Assembly: GCA_050173345.1 (NCBI GenBank)
Contig: JBFXKW010000002.1
Location: 558,001 to 622,000 of the forward strand
Length of the DNA stretch: 64,000 nucleotides
Direction: 5' to 3'
Origin: SHWC01 sp050173345
Lineage (GTDB): Bacteria; Pseudomonadota; Alphaproteobacteria; UBA828
In this document: positions 63,033 through 64,000 of the stretch, piece by piece
Numbering within the stretch: position 1 is the first letter of the stretch
Layout of the letters: every line of letters starts with the position of its first letter
Made by a program: the position numbers and the translations under genes
The notes under the pieces: generated by a model
Told to the model about the DNA's origin: nothing
Databases searched by the model: none
Seen by the model: only the letters and a program-made list of their open reading frames with translations

Positions 63033-64000
63033 TCACGCGGCCTCGGCGCCCGTCATCAGCCGGCCGATCCGGGCTTCGGCGCCCGCCTTGTTGTCCACCA
63101 CGCCCGCGAGCGCGCCGCGGAACATCACGCCGATGCGGTCGCACAGCTCGATGAGCTCGTCGAGCTCGGTCGAGATCACGACGGCGGCGATGCCGGCCTC
63201 GGCCGCCTTGACGATCCGCTCGCGCGCGAGGCGGGTGTTGTGCAGGTCGAGGCCGTAGGTCGGCTTGTTGAAGACGACGACCGTGGCATCGCTCGTGATC
63301 TCGCGCGCGAGCAGCACCTTCTGGATGTTGCCGCCGGAGAGCCGGCCGATCGGCGTGCGCTCGGACGGCGTGCGTACGTCGTAGCGTTCCACCACTTCGC
63401 GGGCATGGCCGAAGATGCGGCTCCAGCGCGTGACGCCGGCGTGCCAGAACGGCGAAACGCCGATCTGCTTCAGCACCAGGTTGGTGGCGACCGAATGCTC
63501 GCCGATGGTGGCTTCGCCGAGCCGCTCGTCGGTGATGTAGCGCACGCCGAGGCGGCGCCGCGCGCCGACGCCCGCGCTGCGCGCTGGCCTGCCGCCGATG
63601 AGGATCGCGCCCTCGGCGACCGGGCGCTGGCCCGCGAGCACCTCGGCCAGATGCTTCTGGCCGTTGCCGTCCACGCCTGCGATGCCGAAGATTTCGCCGG
63701 GCGCGACCTCGAAGCTGATGTCGGCGAGCGGACATTCGCCGGCACGCGCCGCCGTCGAGACGTTGCGCACGCTCAAGGCCGGCGCTTGCTCCCCCGCAAG
63801 CCGGCGCGAACGCCTCTCGATGCGCGTATCCAGCTCGACGGCCGCCTCGTCCGCACCGCGGAACATCAGCCGGATGATCTCGTTGGTGGTCTCCGCCTCG
63901 CCCAGCATGCGCAGCCGCTCGGGCGGGATCTCGCCGACCAGCCGCCCGAGCCGCAGCACCGAGATACGGCTGCCGAACGCATAGGCCTCGCGCAGCTTGT
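63033..64000 (-). CDS. Dual-domain ABC ATPase, BMP/nucleoside type, 5' partial
   Basis: The visible C-terminal 322 residues begin with the end of the first ATPase domain (KLREAYAFGSRISVLRLGR, followed by ERLRMLGEAE) and contain the whole second domain: degenerate Walker A GVDGNGQKHL, signature LSGGNIQK, and a Walker B-like VVFNKPTYGLD. The frame is open through base 64000. The degenerate second P-loop is usual in this family (YufO, RbsA-like). The binding protein gene is not in the window. Confidence 0.93.
   Translation of the reverse strand, partial: KLREAYAFGSRISVLRLGRLVGEIPPERLRMLGEAETTNEIIRLMFRGADEAAVELDTRIERRSRRLAGEQAPALSVRNVSTAARAGECPLADISFEVAPGEIFGIAGVDGNGQKHLAEVLAGQRPVAEGAILIGGRPARSAGVGARRRLGVRYITDERLGEATIGEHSVATNLVLKQIGVSPFWHAGVTRWSRIFGHAREVVERYDVRTPSERTPIGRLSGGNIQKVLLAREITSDATVVVFNKPTYGLDLHNTRLARERIVKAAEAGIAAVVISTELDELIELCDRIGVMFRGALAGVVDNKAGAEARIGRLMTGAEAA

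Overview
The window is high-GC DNA (roughly two thirds G+C) densely packed with genes, and it looks like an alphaproteobacterial chromosome. The strongest evidence is a complete PhyR-NepR-EcfG general stress response locus with an adjacent HisKA_2-type sensor kinase, which is specific to Alphaproteobacteria. A MetH split into two genes and several Liv-type and sugar-type ABC importers fit a soil or plant-associated member, possibly Rhodospirillales or a relative. That order-level placement is inference. I saw no rRNA, tRNA, CRISPR array, insertion sequence or prophage.

Layout: 1-3.0 kb, the end of a homocysteine methyltransferase gene and a MetH lacking that domain. 3.0-6.2 kb, a TonB receptor and PepSY membrane protein behind a good Fur box. 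6.6-19.7 kb, mixed metabolism: a flavin monooxygenase-like protein, a chemoreceptor, a class IV aminotransferase with a universal stress protein, an hpt-adenine deaminase pair for purine salvage, a patatin, an oxidoreductase, an amidohydrolase and an AmpD-like amidase. 19.7-25.4 kb, a tripartite RND efflux operon. 25.8-28.3 kb, BrkB, a diiron beta-lactamase-fold protein, MgtC and dodecin.

28.3-35.1 kb is a stress island. It holds phyR, nepR, ecfG and the kinase, flanked by small envelope or stress proteins (DUF1328, glycine-zipper lipoprotein, SYLF, CsbD, PLD-N, DUF883, YqjE-like). I find six GGAAC-N16/17-CGTT promoters there, arranged as three divergent pairs, so most of the island appears to be EcfG regulon.

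36.3-47.8 kb looks like an uncharacterised sugar or polyol-type catabolic locus: an aldo/keto reductase, a phytanoyl-CoA-dioxygenase/HEAT-repeat fusion, a Gfo/Idh/MocA dehydrogenase, a five-gene ABC importer whose two ATPases have unusual nucleotide-site residues, and an EboE-like TIM-barrel protein. 47.8-56.0 kb carries an amidase and a livGHMKF operon ending in an acyl-CoA ligase.

56.0-64.0 kb contains the first half of vitamin B6 degradation (pathway I): pyridoxamine-pyruvate aminotransferase, pyridoxal 4-dehydrogenase and 4-pyridoxolactonase, identified by near-complete motif and length agreement with the Mesorhizobium loti enzymes as I remember them. A GMC oxidoreductase next to them could be pyridoxine 4-oxidase. 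The lactonase is the last gene of an apparent operon with a BMP/nucleoside-type ABC transporter that runs off the window, which makes that transporter a candidate B6-vitamer importer.
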